From Terriglobales bacterium (GTDB taxonomy: Bacteria; Acidobacteriota; Terriglobia; Terriglobales; Gp1-AA117): a stretch of 5,227 nt of DNA. The first letter of the stretch is position 1; the number at the start of each line of letters is the position of its first letter. Position numbers and translations under genes: made by a program. Where the stretch lies: NCBI GenBank assembly GCA_030150795.1, contig JASLFF010000076.1:1-5227 (forward strand), written 5' to 3'. Shown here one piece after another: positions 1 to 5,227 of the stretch. Below the pieces are notes generated by a model that worked only from the letters and a program-made list of their open reading frames with translations, did no database searches and had not been told where the DNA came from.

Positions 1-1
1 G

Positions 2-739
2 GCTGCCAAAGACAAAGACGCCATATGGGTCTGCGTTTCTGATACCAAAGCCGTCCAGGCCGTTTTGTTTGGCCCCGGAGGCGCTATTGAAGGCCTTTCC
101 AGCGGCACGGTTGTCGTCGATTCCAGCACCATTGCGCCTTCAGCCAGCCTATTGTTCATGGAAGGCCTGCAGGAAAAGGGCTGTGAGTTTCTTGATGCTC
201 CCGTGACCGGATCGAAGGTGGCGGCGGAGAGCGGTCAGCTTATCTTTATGATCGGTGGCGCGCCGCACAATATCGAGCGGGTTGAACCGTGTCTTCGCGC
301 CATGGGCAAGAAAGTGATCCACATGGGCGACAACGGCAAAGGCCTTTCCGCCAAGCTGGCGCAGAACATGAACATCGTCTTTATCTATGAAGGCCTGTGC
401 GAGAGCCTGACGCTGGCCAAGAAGCTGGGCGTACCGGCGGAGAAGATGTTTGAACTGATTGAAGCGTCAATGATCCGCTCCGGCGTGGCCGAGTACAAGA
501 AGCCATTTATCCTCGCCCAGGACTACTCTCCCAATTTCCCACTCAAGCTGATGCACAAAGACATGCACCTGATGATGGATGCAGCGAAAGAAAACGGCGT
601 GGAACTGCCGGGGCTGATCAAGATCGATGAGATTTATGAAGAGGCCAGTAAGGACGGCCACGACGATCTGGATTACGCTGCGACGATCATGCTGATTGAA
701 GAGCGGGCAGGGTTGAGGCTGAAAGGGAAGCAATCGTAG
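2..739 (+). CDS. NAD(P)-dependent beta-hydroxyacid dehydrogenase (HIBADH/GLYR family), 5'-truncated
   Basis: The reading frame is open from base 2, so the N-terminal Rossmann nucleotide-binding part lies outside the window; the TTG at 65 is only an internal codon. About 245 residues remain of the usual ~290. The first visible stretch (AIWVCVSDTKAVQAVLFGP) is the late Rossmann fold, followed by VVVDSSTIAPS. The family substrate-binding motif DAPVTGSKVAAESGQL is at bases 200-247, and the G-K-G-x-x-x-K-x-x-x-N element carries the catalytic lysine at 353-355 with its partner Asn four residues later. The all-helical C-terminal domain ends with FPLKLMHKDM and GHDDLDYAA, which resemble glyoxylate/succinic-semialdehyde reductases (GLYR) more than strict 3-hydroxyisobutyrate dehydrogenases. 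The family oxidises or reduces short beta-hydroxyacids or semialdehydes with NAD(P) in the cytosol; the exact substrate cannot be read here. It converges with the DUF4870 gene, one base away. The family call is secure, the substrate open. Confidence 0.93.
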   Translation, partial: AAKDKDAIWVCVSDTKAVQAVLFGPGGAIEGLSSGTVVVDSSTIAPSASLLFMEGLQEKGCEFLDAPVTGSKVAAESGQLIFMIGGAPHNIERVEPCLRAMGKKVIHMGDNGKGLSAKLAQNMNIVFIYEGLCESLTLAKKLGVPAEKMFELIEASMIRSGVAEYKKPFILAQDYSPNFPLKLMHKDMHLMMDAAKENGVELPGLIKIDEIYEEASKDGHDDLDYAATIMLIEERAGLRLKGKQS

Positions 740-740
740 G

Positions 741-1223
741 CTACATTTGCGGCGTCGTCGTGAAGCGTCCTTCCATTGGCCCCATCTTCAACATCTTTCG
801 CGCCAACTTGCCAAGTACTGGATAGTCCGCCCACTCTCCGCGCCCTGCTTTAATGGCGTAAAGAATTGCAATTATCAGCGTACCCACCCACAGGCCCATG
901 AAACAGAGCCATACCAGAGGAAACAAGATGAAAAACATTGGAGGAAAATCAGGCGCTTTGCCGCTGGTCTGATGGAAGACTACTGAGAAGATCGTGCTAA
1001 ACCAGAGCACCATCAGCACGACAACGATAATAGTGTGCACAACCTGTAAAAGCAGCGCTTGCAATGCATGAAATGAAACAAAGCGCGAACGTCGCCGGAT
1101 CAGGAAGATGATCAGTGGCGCGATCCACGAGCCAATGAGTTGCAGAGCATGGGCCAAGGTGGCCATCGTCCGCTCATCTGGGGTGGTTTCAAGCCAGTTT
1201 ATATGTGTGGGTTGGTCGATCAA
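741..1223 (-). CDS. DUF4870 family integral membrane protein
   Basis: A 160-residue membrane protein of unknown function. A short hydrophilic N-terminus leads into PDERTMATLAHALQLIG, a typical DUF4870 opening. Hydrophobic helices lie at about residues 24-42, 56-83 and 94-124. The basic loop RRRSRFVSFHALQALLLQ (44-60) between helices 1 and 2 is the family's most recognisable element, and the tail A-x-x-A-G-R-G-E-W-x-x-Y-P (122-134) also fits. The chosen start is TTG at 1223. The frame is closed upstream by a TGA at 1263-1265 with no ATG or GTG between, and a G-rich GGGGGA sits four bases before the TTG. The in-frame ATG at codon 20 is the alternative; it would keep all three helices. The gene converges with the dehydrogenase and is divergent from the foldase gene. 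No role is established for the family, and none is inferred here. Confidence 0.88.
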   Translation of the reverse strand: MIDQPTHINWLETTPDERTMATLAHALQLIGSWIAPLIIFLIRRRSRFVSFHALQALLLQVVHTIIVVVLMVLWFSTIFSVVFHQTSGKAPDFPPMFFILFPLVWLCFMGLWVGTLIIAILYAIKAGRGEWADYPVLGKLARKMLKMGPMEGRFTTTPQM

Positions 1224-1432
1224 GAAATCCCCCGATTCTCGGCCGCCAGGATCTTCGGACTCTCAGGCTTGCCGCTGTCCAGCATATAGTCCCGCTCTGC
1301 CACTTTACACATCCTGCGTTGATATGCCACTACTGATCCCGGCCAGAGCACCGGGTGCCCGCCTGCTTTTGCTGCCACGCTTGCGCATTTAACAGCAGTC
1401 AGTGTAACGTAGCACAGCCCAAGGTATTTGGT

Positions 1433-1462
1433 TGTGCCCATCTAGACTGTGCCCACCTGGAG
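1433..1462. repeat. Imperfect 15-bp tandem duplication upstream of the foldase gene
   Basis: Two adjacent 15-bp units each begin with TGTGCCCA (1433-1440 and 1448-1455). The units match at 12 of 15 positions. The second unit ends 40 bases before the foldase ATG. Direct repeats near a start can be paired operator sites, but a chance duplication is equally possible. Confidence 0.5.
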
Positions 1463-1483
1463 AAGGTAGCGGACTCTGAAAAA

Positions 1484-1490
1484 AGAGAGG
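1484..1490 (+). promoter_or_regulatory. Probable ribosome binding site of the foldase gene
   Basis: AGAGAGG is purine-rich and partly matches AGGAGG, but it sits 12 bases from the ATG at 1503, longer than the usual 5-9. It is the only Shine-Dalgarno-like element near this start. Confidence 0.45.
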
Positions 1491-1502
1491 TGCTTACCAG
1501 CC

Positions 1503-2549
1503 ATGTGGCTTGTCAATGTTCTTATCGTCGCGATCGGAATCACTTTTTCTCTCCTACAGATCCCAGCTTCCAAGCAAATTTCTTCCACCGAAAAGCCGAA
1601 TCAAGCAGCGCAAGGGCAAGTGTCGGCCGTTCCGGACAAGCAGGCGGACTCTGCGTCGCCAGTGGGAGAGACGCAGGCTGTGATTACCATTCGCGGACTC
1701 TGTGCGGAAGGCGCTGGAAGCAAGAGCCAGACTGGAAATCCGTGCAGCAAGCAAATTACGCGGAAAGATTTTGAGCGCCTGATGAATGCCCTGAATCCAG
1801 GGGGACAAAACGTTTCACCAAGTGGCCGGCAAAATCTGGCGCAGGCATACGTGGAAGCGTTGGCCTTTGAGGATGCTGCCAGGAAAGCTGGGACGGAAGA
1901 CACGGACGAGTTCCGCGAAGTGATGTTTTGGGTGCGGCTGCGTACCATTGCCGATCTTTATCGCCGCAACTTGCAGGAAAAATATCGCAATCCAGAACCG
2001 GCAGAAATCGACACGTATTACCAGGAGCATCTGGGCTCTTTCGAACGGGTGCATCTGCTGCGCATCCTGGTACCGCGAGAGCATTCTTCCGGCGGCGATA
2101 AGATTGAGTTCGACAAAAAGGCTCTGGCCGCCGCTCAGGCCGCTCGCAAACGAGCGGTGAACGGTGAGGCCGTGGAGCAGATACAAAAGGATGTCTACGG
2201 TGGTCTGGGACTGGAGCAGCCTCCCGCCACCGACCTGGGCACTTATCAGCGAACAGACTTCATAGAAAAGGAAGCCGCGGACGTTTTCGCGTTGCAACCC
2301 GGGGAAGTGAGTCCCCTGGAGACCGAAATCAAGAGTTATGTAATTTACAAAGTGGCGAGCAAAGAGACGCTCAAGGAAGACCAGGTGAAGGCGGAAATCA
2401 TTCGCGAGATTGCGCAGCAAAAATATCGCGACACGCTAAATGCCGTGATGGATTCCACACAAGCCGATTTTAATGAACAATACTTCGGACGGATGGCACC
2501 CAAACCTCCGATTGAAGCCCCAGCCATACCGCGACGTCCGGCGCATTAA
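1503..2549 (+). CDS. Exported peptidyl-prolyl cis-trans isomerase of the SurA/PrsA (parvulin) type
   Basis: A 348-residue protein likely to assist folding of secreted proteins in the periplasm. Residues 3-19 are a hydrophobic segment (VNVLIVAIGITFSLL) that would act as a signal peptide or membrane anchor. Residues 20-57 form a polar low-complexity linker. Residues 60-160 are a helical SurA-N-like region with ITRKDFERLMNALNP and LAQAYVEALAFEDAARKAG. Residues 164-178 (PEPAEIDTYYQEH) are the usual lead-in to the parvulin domain. That domain runs from about 181 to 287, starting VHLLRILVPRE and ending with A-x-x-V-F-A-L-Q-P-G-E-V-S and the YVIYKV strand. The tail is Pro-rich. The ATG is the first usable start after the stop at 1467-1469. 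Oddities: no Lys/Arg before the hydrophobic segment, and only two cysteines (67 and 81), which could pair. The active site is not well enough conserved by eye to assert catalysis; it may be chaperone only. Confidence 0.82.
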   Translation: MWLVNVLIVAIGITFSLLQIPASKQISSTEKPNQAAQGQVSAVPDKQADSASPVGETQAVITIRGLCAEGAGSKSQTGNPCSKQITRKDFERLMNALNPGGQNVSPSGRQNLAQAYVEALAFEDAARKAGTEDTDEFREVMFWVRLRTIADLYRRNLQEKYRNPEPAEIDTYYQEHLGSFERVHLLRILVPREHSSGGDKIEFDKKALAAAQAARKRAVNGEAVEQIQKDVYGGLGLEQPPATDLGTYQRTDFIEKEAADVFALQPGEVSPLETEIKSYVIYKVASKETLKEDQVKAEIIREIAQQKYRDTLNAVMDSTQADFNEQYFGRMAPKPPIEAPAIPRRPAH

Positions 2550-2589
2550 GTAGAAGGGAATTTTTTCCGCCGTGCCGAAATCGCCGCCT

Positions 2590-2629
2590 AAAAAACCGGC
2601 GCGGCGAACCGGAAGTCGATCCGCCGCGC
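2590..2629 (-). terminator. Rho-independent terminator of the di-haem oxidoreductase gene
   Basis: Read on the minus strand, GCGCGGCG (2629-2622) and CGCCGCGC (2606-2599) form a perfect 8-bp GC-only stem around a 15-base loop. CGG and then six T (2595-2590) follow. It starts 25 bases after the stop of the minus-strand cytochrome gene, where a terminator is expected. The loop is longer than usual. On the plus strand only T6 at 2562-2567 follows the foldase stop, with no good stem before it. Confidence 0.7.
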
Positions 2630-2653
2630 AACGGAACAATGCTGAGTAGGTCC

Positions 2654-4282
2654 CTATAGTGATCGCAGGAACAGAATCACGTCCTGCTGTTGAGTACAAG
2701 TCAATTGGTTGAACTTGGTAACGATCGCGTTCGATTCCGAACCACAGAAAGTGCTGGCTGCGGCGGGAATGGTGATTGTTTGCCCGTTCAGGATGAAGGT
2801 TTCGCCAACGCCAGTCACCTTGACGCAATCAGTCGTGGGACTTGTGTGGAACGTCTCAATCACGTCCACCAGGCTATTGGAGCGTCCGTCATGCAGGAAG
2901 AACAGGCGCTGGCCCGCTCCCCACAGCGGCGCGGTGCGGAATTCATCCGGACCGGCTGCGCCCTGGGTTACACCATCCGCCAGTTTGGATCCCATGTGGT
3001 GAAGCGCGAAATCAGAGAAGGGAGAAAACGTGGCGTTGTTGAGGTCAGTGAAGATAGATGGGCCGGTGGTGAGTGTGGGCGTGTGGCAGGTGTTACAGCC
3101 GGCGGCGTTGAACTGGGTCTGCCCGTCGATTGCGGCAGCGCTGAGCGGCAGGCATTGCGGAACTCCGTTGATCGTCTGACTGCTGAAATCGCATTGCGCA
3201 GGCGCTGTGTTGGCAAACATGAAGAACGACTGCAGTTCGATGTCAGAAGCCACGACAACGGGGTTGGTGGAGATGGTCTGGTTGTTGGGAGTGGTGAAGT
3301 CTTCGGGAGTGGTGTTGCTGGCGCAATCGCCAGGACGCCGCTCAAAAGGAAAGAGCTCATTGGTGACGCCCATTTCCACGTTTGAGGCCTCGCCGGTAAA
3401 CATCAGCATTGACGCATTCTGGGCCTTCCAGCCAAACCGAGTGACCGTTTGATCGTTGCCGTTGGTGTTGAGATGGCCGCCCACGCCGAACGTATTCGAG
3501 GCGTTCGCAAGCAGGTTGGCAATCAGGGTGTTGTCCGGCACCGTCTCAATGAATCCCATGCCGAAGGTAGGCGTCGGGACGCGGAAGATCACATTGTTGT
3601 TCGTAACCGCGGCGGGAAAGTTTGGTTGCGTGATGTCGCATACCGGAGGCGCGTCCGTGCGTCCCTTGATGGTAAAGAGCTGCTGTACCGAACCATCCAG
3701 CACGTTCAGTGGAGTTCCAGTGCTATCAGTAGTCCGCGGGAAGCGGGCTTCCAGCACTGGTCCATTTGGCCTGTTCGACACAAAAGACGGCACATTATTG
3801 GTAGCGCCATGTGCATGGGCTAAGGTGATCTGTGGATTTCCATTGAAAAGAGGCGTCCCTTGTCCGGGGCTGCTTCCGCCAATCGATGGCTGCGAGTGGC
3901 ACATGAAACAACTGTTGCCGTTGAATCTTGGCCCAAGACCTTTGAGCGGCTCAGGATTGTTGACTCCAGGAGGCGCGCCCACCACGGAAGCAATGTCGCC
4001 AAACTTGGCCATGCCTGATTCCCAGAAATTAATTTGGTTCGGCGTCAGGTTGGGCAAGAAGTTGCCGGAGGAATTAAATTGTCCATTTTGCGATTGCTGC
4101 GTGAAATTTGGAATGACGTTGCCATTTTGGTCTGGAACGTTGTAGTGAACGCTGTTCCCCGCAGGCCGCGGCCCGGGATCTTTCAGCACACAGCCGGTCT
4201 GAGCGCTGGTTACGGATACACAACAAAGTAGCGCAACAAAAATGCGCAAGCAATTCAACAGGGGCCCCTTGGAGATGAACAT
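2654..4282 (-). CDS. Exported di-haem c-type cytochrome, DHOR family (putative peroxidase/thiol-oxidase-like)
   Basis: A 542-residue secreted protein. Residues 1-27 are a Sec signal peptide (Lys5 and Arg13, hydrophobic core, likely cleavage after T-S-A). Two haem c sites are visible: C-F-M-C-H at 125-129 and C-N-T-C-H at 396-400. DHOR signatures occur in order: CHSQPSIGG (128-136), F-G-M-G-F-I-E-T-V-P-D (240-250), RFGWKAQ (282-288), the E-x-G-V-T-N-E-L-F-P block (303-312), HHMGSKLADGVTQG (428-441), APLWG (451-455) and L-H-D-G-R-S (463-468). DHOR proteins are related to MauG and cytochrome c peroxidases. Electron transfer outside the cytoplasm is likely; the substrate is unknown. Oddities: the segment after FHTSP (478-482) is about 40 residues longer than the compact family tail, and there are eight cysteines outside the haem motifs in the mature protein. 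A strong ribosome binding site fixes the ATG. It stands alone, convergent with the foldase. Confidence 0.92.
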   Translation of the reverse strand: MFISKGPLLNCLRIFVALLCCVSVTSAQTGCVLKDPGPRPAGNSVHYNVPDQNGNVIPNFTQQSQNGQFNSSGNFLPNLTPNQINFWESGMAKFGDIASVVGAPPGVNNPEPLKGLGPRFNGNSCFMCHSQPSIGGSSPGQGTPLFNGNPQITLAHAHGATNNVPSFVSNRPNGPVLEARFPRTTDSTGTPLNVLDGSVQQLFTIKGRTDAPPVCDITQPNFPAAVTNNNVIFRVPTPTFGMGFIETVPDNTLIANLLANASNTFGVGGHLNTNGNDQTVTRFGWKAQNASMLMFTGEASNVEMGVTNELFPFERRPGDCASNTTPEDFTTPNNQTISTNPVVVASDIELQSFFMFANTAPAQCDFSSQTINGVPQCLPLSAAAIDGQTQFNAAGCNTCHTPTLTTGPSIFTDLNNATFSPFSDFALHHMGSKLADGVTQGAAGPDEFRTAPLWGAGQRLFFLHDGRSNSLVDVIETFHTSPTTDCVKVTGVGETFILNGQTITIPAAASTFCGSESNAIVTKFNQLTCTQQQDVILFLRSL

Positions 4283-4289
4283 GGTGTGG

Positions 4290-4295
4290 CTCCTT
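4290..4295 (-). promoter_or_regulatory. Ribosome binding site of the di-haem oxidoreductase gene
   Basis: On the minus strand AAGGAG lies seven bases upstream of the ATG at 4282. This near-consensus Shine-Dalgarno at ideal spacing fixes the start and supports a full-length signal peptide. Confidence 0.85.
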
Positions 4296-4378
4296 TCTTT
4301 TTTCGGTGACGCGTGGCAGGCTAAGTAAGAACTGTTCGGTTTGGTAGAGCTGAACGACAGGTGAAGCTAACAGCGCGC

Positions 4379-4384
4379 ATTCTA
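4379..4384 (-). promoter_or_regulatory. Candidate -10 element for the di-haem oxidoreductase gene
   Basis: Minus-strand TAGAAT matches TATAAT at five of six positions, about 97 bases upstream of the ATG. No convincing -35 lies 16-18 bp upstream; the nearest good match, TTTACA, is 23 bp away, which is too far. Low-confidence suggestion only. Confidence 0.25.
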
Positions 4385-4434
4385 GCCCTGAACTTGAGAG
4401 TTGCTGATGTAAAATTTTTTTCTCACGCACAGAG

Positions 4435-4449
4435 TTCCCGTTTCGGGAA
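4435..4449. repeat. Perfect 6-bp inverted repeat with 3-base spacer
   Basis: TTCCCG and CGGGAA flank TTT. It lies between the kinase remnant and the cytochrome gene, about 50 bp upstream of the candidate -10. Symmetry of this size could be an operator, or a small hairpin ending transcription from the kinase side; no T-run follows on the minus strand. The rest of 4283-4540 holds no gene I can support. Confidence 0.45.
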
Positions 4450-4540
4450 ATTGGGCCAAAATGGGAATGCTAGGCGGGCAGCGTTGCTTAGCGATGGCCA
4501 CCGCTATTTGCGCAATCTACCGCCACTATGCGAGCCGCCG

Positions 4541-4825
4541 CTATCGTGAAATCGGGCTGGATTCATCTGCCATCGCGCTTGATCGTGAGCGGCTGGCCTT
4601 TTCATCCATGGGCAGGAAAATTGAAAAAGTGGTCCCATGTTTCACCGATCCGGTGCAGCTCTTCATATGGATTGTTCCTCCGTGTTTCTCAATAATATTC
4701 TGCGTGATCCACAGGCCTAGTCCTGTGCCGAAATCCGCCTTCGTGGTGAAGAACGGCTGGAAGAGATTATGCATGTCCTGTGCGGCAATTCCGGAGCCTG
4801 TATCGAGAATGGTGACTCGAAATGG
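4541..4825 (-). pseudogene. Sensor histidine kinase remnant (C-terminal HATPase part only)
   Basis: Ninety-four codons are open between an in-frame TAA at 4826-4828 and the TAG at 4541-4543. They encode the second half of a HATPase_c ATP-binding domain: G1 box D-T-G-S-G-I directly after the upstream stop, F box LFQPFFTTK, G2 box GTGLGLWIT, then the closing strands EKHGGTIHM and HGTTFSIFLP, and a ~20-residue Ser/Arg-rich tail. The HisKA dimerisation domain with its phosphorylated histidine, the N box and any sensor region are missing. There is no start codon between the stop and the G1 box. The first ATG (4774) falls after the G1 box, so no functional kinase can be made. The frame upstream of the stop (to about 5110) has no kinase features. 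It looks like the surviving end of a PAS/NtrB-like kinase gene. A real short protein from 4774 is possible but unlikely. Confidence 0.8.
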
Positions 4826-4895
4826 TTAAAGGCGTGAGGAAATGGCCCCATCGATCTTTTCGCACCTCTTAAAGGGCCGATCTTCCACCAACCGC

Positions 4896-4934
4896 CTCAG
4901 GGTTTTCTCCGTGCTTCTGGACGGAGACACTGAG
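4896..4934. repeat. Compound inverted repeat (hairpin)
   Basis: The inner arms TCTCCGT (4906-4912) and ACGGAGA (4921-4927) pair perfectly around an 8-base loop. The outer arms CTCAG (4896-4900) and CTGAG (4930-4934) also pair, with a 5/2-base internal loop between the stems. No T-run follows on the downstream side of either strand, so it is not a standard terminator. The CTCCGT/ACGGAG wording resembles intergenic repeats I associate with Acidobacteriota genomes, which is recollection rather than a search result. Confidence 0.6.
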
Positions 4935-4973
4935 AAAAACAAACCTGAACGGTGATGACAGCGGGACAAATCA

Positions 4974-5011
4974 GATCGGGTGATCTGGTGATCGCGCGTG
5001 ATCGGGTGATC
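4974..5011. repeat. GATC-phased 8-bp degenerate tandem repeat
   Basis: GATC begins at 4974, 4982, 4990, 5000 and 5008, giving units GATCGGGT, GATCTGGT, GATCGCGCGT (two bases longer), GATCGGGT and a final GATC. A further GATC is at 5023. The 12-mer GATCGGGTGATC occurs twice, 26 bp apart. It sits about 130 bp upstream of yajQ. GATC clusters can matter for methylation-sensitive binding, but nothing shows that here. Confidence 0.7.
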
Positions 5012-5029
5012 CGCGAATCGGCGATCAAT

Positions 5030-5043
5030 AGCGATGCATCGCT
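5030..5043. repeat. 14-bp perfect palindrome
   Basis: AGCGATGCATCGCT is self-complementary with no spacer, 99 bp upstream of the yajQ ATG and just after the GATC repeat. It could be a dimeric regulator site or chance symmetry in a repeat-rich stretch. Confidence 0.6.
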
Positions 5044-5142
5044 TCAATGGCGGGTGAAACGCTTGTCTGTTGCGCTGCGCGTTGCCAGGCGCACCGCTAG
5101 AAACGTGCATAGAAACGCAACTCTTAGTAAGCTATTAGAGAC

Positions 5143-5227
5143 ATGGCAGCGGAAAATTCATTCGATATCGTTAGCAAAGTGGATTTGCAGGAGGTCTCCA
5201 ACGCGATTCAGAACGCGCTGAAGGAGA
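5143..5227 (+). CDS. yajQ: YajQ-family nucleotide-binding protein, 3'-truncated
   Basis: The frame starting at the ATG of 5143 gives 28 complete codons before the window ends. The peptide SFDIVSKVDLQEVSNAIQNA is the characteristic YajQ opening, normally S-F-D-I-V-S-x-V-D-x-Q-E-V-x-N-A. The full protein would be about 160 residues of two ferredoxin-like domains. Some members bind cyclic di-GMP and act as effectors; others are described as binding nucleic acid or nucleotide. Which applies here cannot be judged from the fragment. The four residues before the motif (M-A-A-E-N) slightly extend the common N-terminus. The ribosome binding site is weak, with only GAG two bases before the ATG. No gene is joined to it upstream. 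Confidence 0.88.
   Translation, partial: MAAENSFDIVSKVDLQEVSNAIQNALKE

Larger units (their letters stand above)
1224..1502. promoter_or_regulatory. Divergent intergenic region between the DUF4870 and foldase genes
   Basis: This 279-bp gap must hold promoters for both divergent genes. I could not find a -35/-10 pair good enough to place on either side. A 73-codon minus-strand frame (ATG at 1439-1441) ends in a TGA that overlaps the DUF4870 TTG start as TTGA. It has no recognisable domain and no clear ribosome binding site, so I treat it as probably non-coding. An imperfect tandem repeat lies close to the foldase start. Confidence 0.4.
4829..5142. other. Structured intergenic region, no gene seen
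   Basis: These 314 bp separate the kinase remnant (minus) from yajQ (plus). The open frames here (94 codons minus, 89 codons plus) overlap each other, lack recognisable motifs and cover repetitive DNA, so I do not call them genes. The region contains a compound hairpin (4896-4934), a GATC-phased repeat (4974-5011) and a 14-bp palindrome (5030-5043), listed separately. The yajQ promoter should lie in the last ~100 bp, but I cannot place it. Confidence 0.6.

Noticed and set aside
1355..1774. Plus-strand 139-codon frame overlapping the foldase start
   Set aside because: It is out of frame with the foldase, and its AHLDCAHLEK repeat only reflects the 15-bp DNA duplication.
1815..2420. Minus-strand open frame of 201 codons opposite the foldase gene
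   Set aside because: It has no domain features; the plus strand has a coherent SurA/PrsA-like protein over the same bases.
2690..3385. Long plus-strand open frame of 231 codons inside the di-haem oxidoreductase region
   Set aside because: It is antisense to a gene with clear haem and DHOR motifs, has no recognisable domain and no ribosome binding site; it is a codon-bias shadow.
3456..4145. Plus-strand open frame of 229 codons opposite the N-terminal half of the oxidoreductase
   Set aside because: Same reason: the opposite strand carries signal peptide, C-F-M-C-H and family motifs, while this frame shows nothing.
4411..4421. AAAATTTTTTT run as a plus-strand terminator
   Set aside because: No stem precedes the T-run and no plus-strand gene ends nearby.
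4974..5043. CRISPR-like array or replication origin from the GATC repeats and palindrome
   Set aside because: The repeat units are 8 bp with no spacers, and there are no cas genes, DnaA boxes or neighbouring replication genes.
4826..5110. Minus-strand 94-codon open frame directly upstream of, and in frame with, the kinase remnant
   Set aside because: I considered it as the N-terminal part of the kinase behind a nonsense codon. It has no HisKA or N-box features and translates the hairpin and GATC repeat, so it is not kinase sequence.
4952..5221. Plus-strand 89-codon open frame overlapping the yajQ start
   Set aside because: It is in a different frame from the clear YajQ N-terminus and runs through the GATC repeat.

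Overview
The window most likely comes from an Acidobacteriota chromosome, probably a Koribacter/Terriglobus-like soil lineage. This is an inference from the mix of proteins: a DUF4870 membrane protein, a secreted parvulin-type foldase, a secreted di-haem DHOR-family oxidoreductase and a YajQ protein. The moderately high GC and degenerate, repeat-like intergenic DNA fit the same picture. No marker gene in the window fixes the taxonomy.

Layout. (1) Bases 2-739, plus strand: 3' part of a beta-hydroxyacid dehydrogenase (HIBADH/GLYR type), cut by the window's left edge. (2) 741-1223, minus strand: a DUF4870 three-helix membrane protein, convergent with the dehydrogenase and separated from it by one base. 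(3) 1224-1502: divergent intergenic region with an imperfect 15-bp tandem repeat. (4) 1503-2549, plus strand: exported SurA/PrsA-like peptidyl-prolyl isomerase. (5) 2550-2653: convergent spacer with an intrinsic terminator for the minus-strand gene. (6) 2654-4282, minus strand: exported di-haem c-type cytochrome of the DHOR (putative peroxidase) family, the largest gene here, with a strong ribosome binding site. (7) 4283-4540: its upstream region, with a weak -10 candidate and a perfect inverted repeat. (8) 4541-4825, minus strand: C-terminal fragment of a sensor histidine kinase, judged a gene remnant. (9) 4829-5142: non-coding DNA with a compound hairpin, a GATC-phased 8-bp repeat and a 14-bp palindrome. 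(10) 5143-5227, plus strand: the first 28 codons of a yajQ homologue, running off the right edge.

The genes are mostly single transcription units in alternating directions, so there is no operon to interpret. The foldase and the cytochrome both act outside the cytoplasm, but their convergent arrangement argues against co-transcription. I see no mobile element, tRNA, rRNA, CRISPR array or phage gene. I found no convincing novel multi-gene system. The best targets for a second look are the histidine-kinase remnant and the structured intergenic DNA between it and yajQ.
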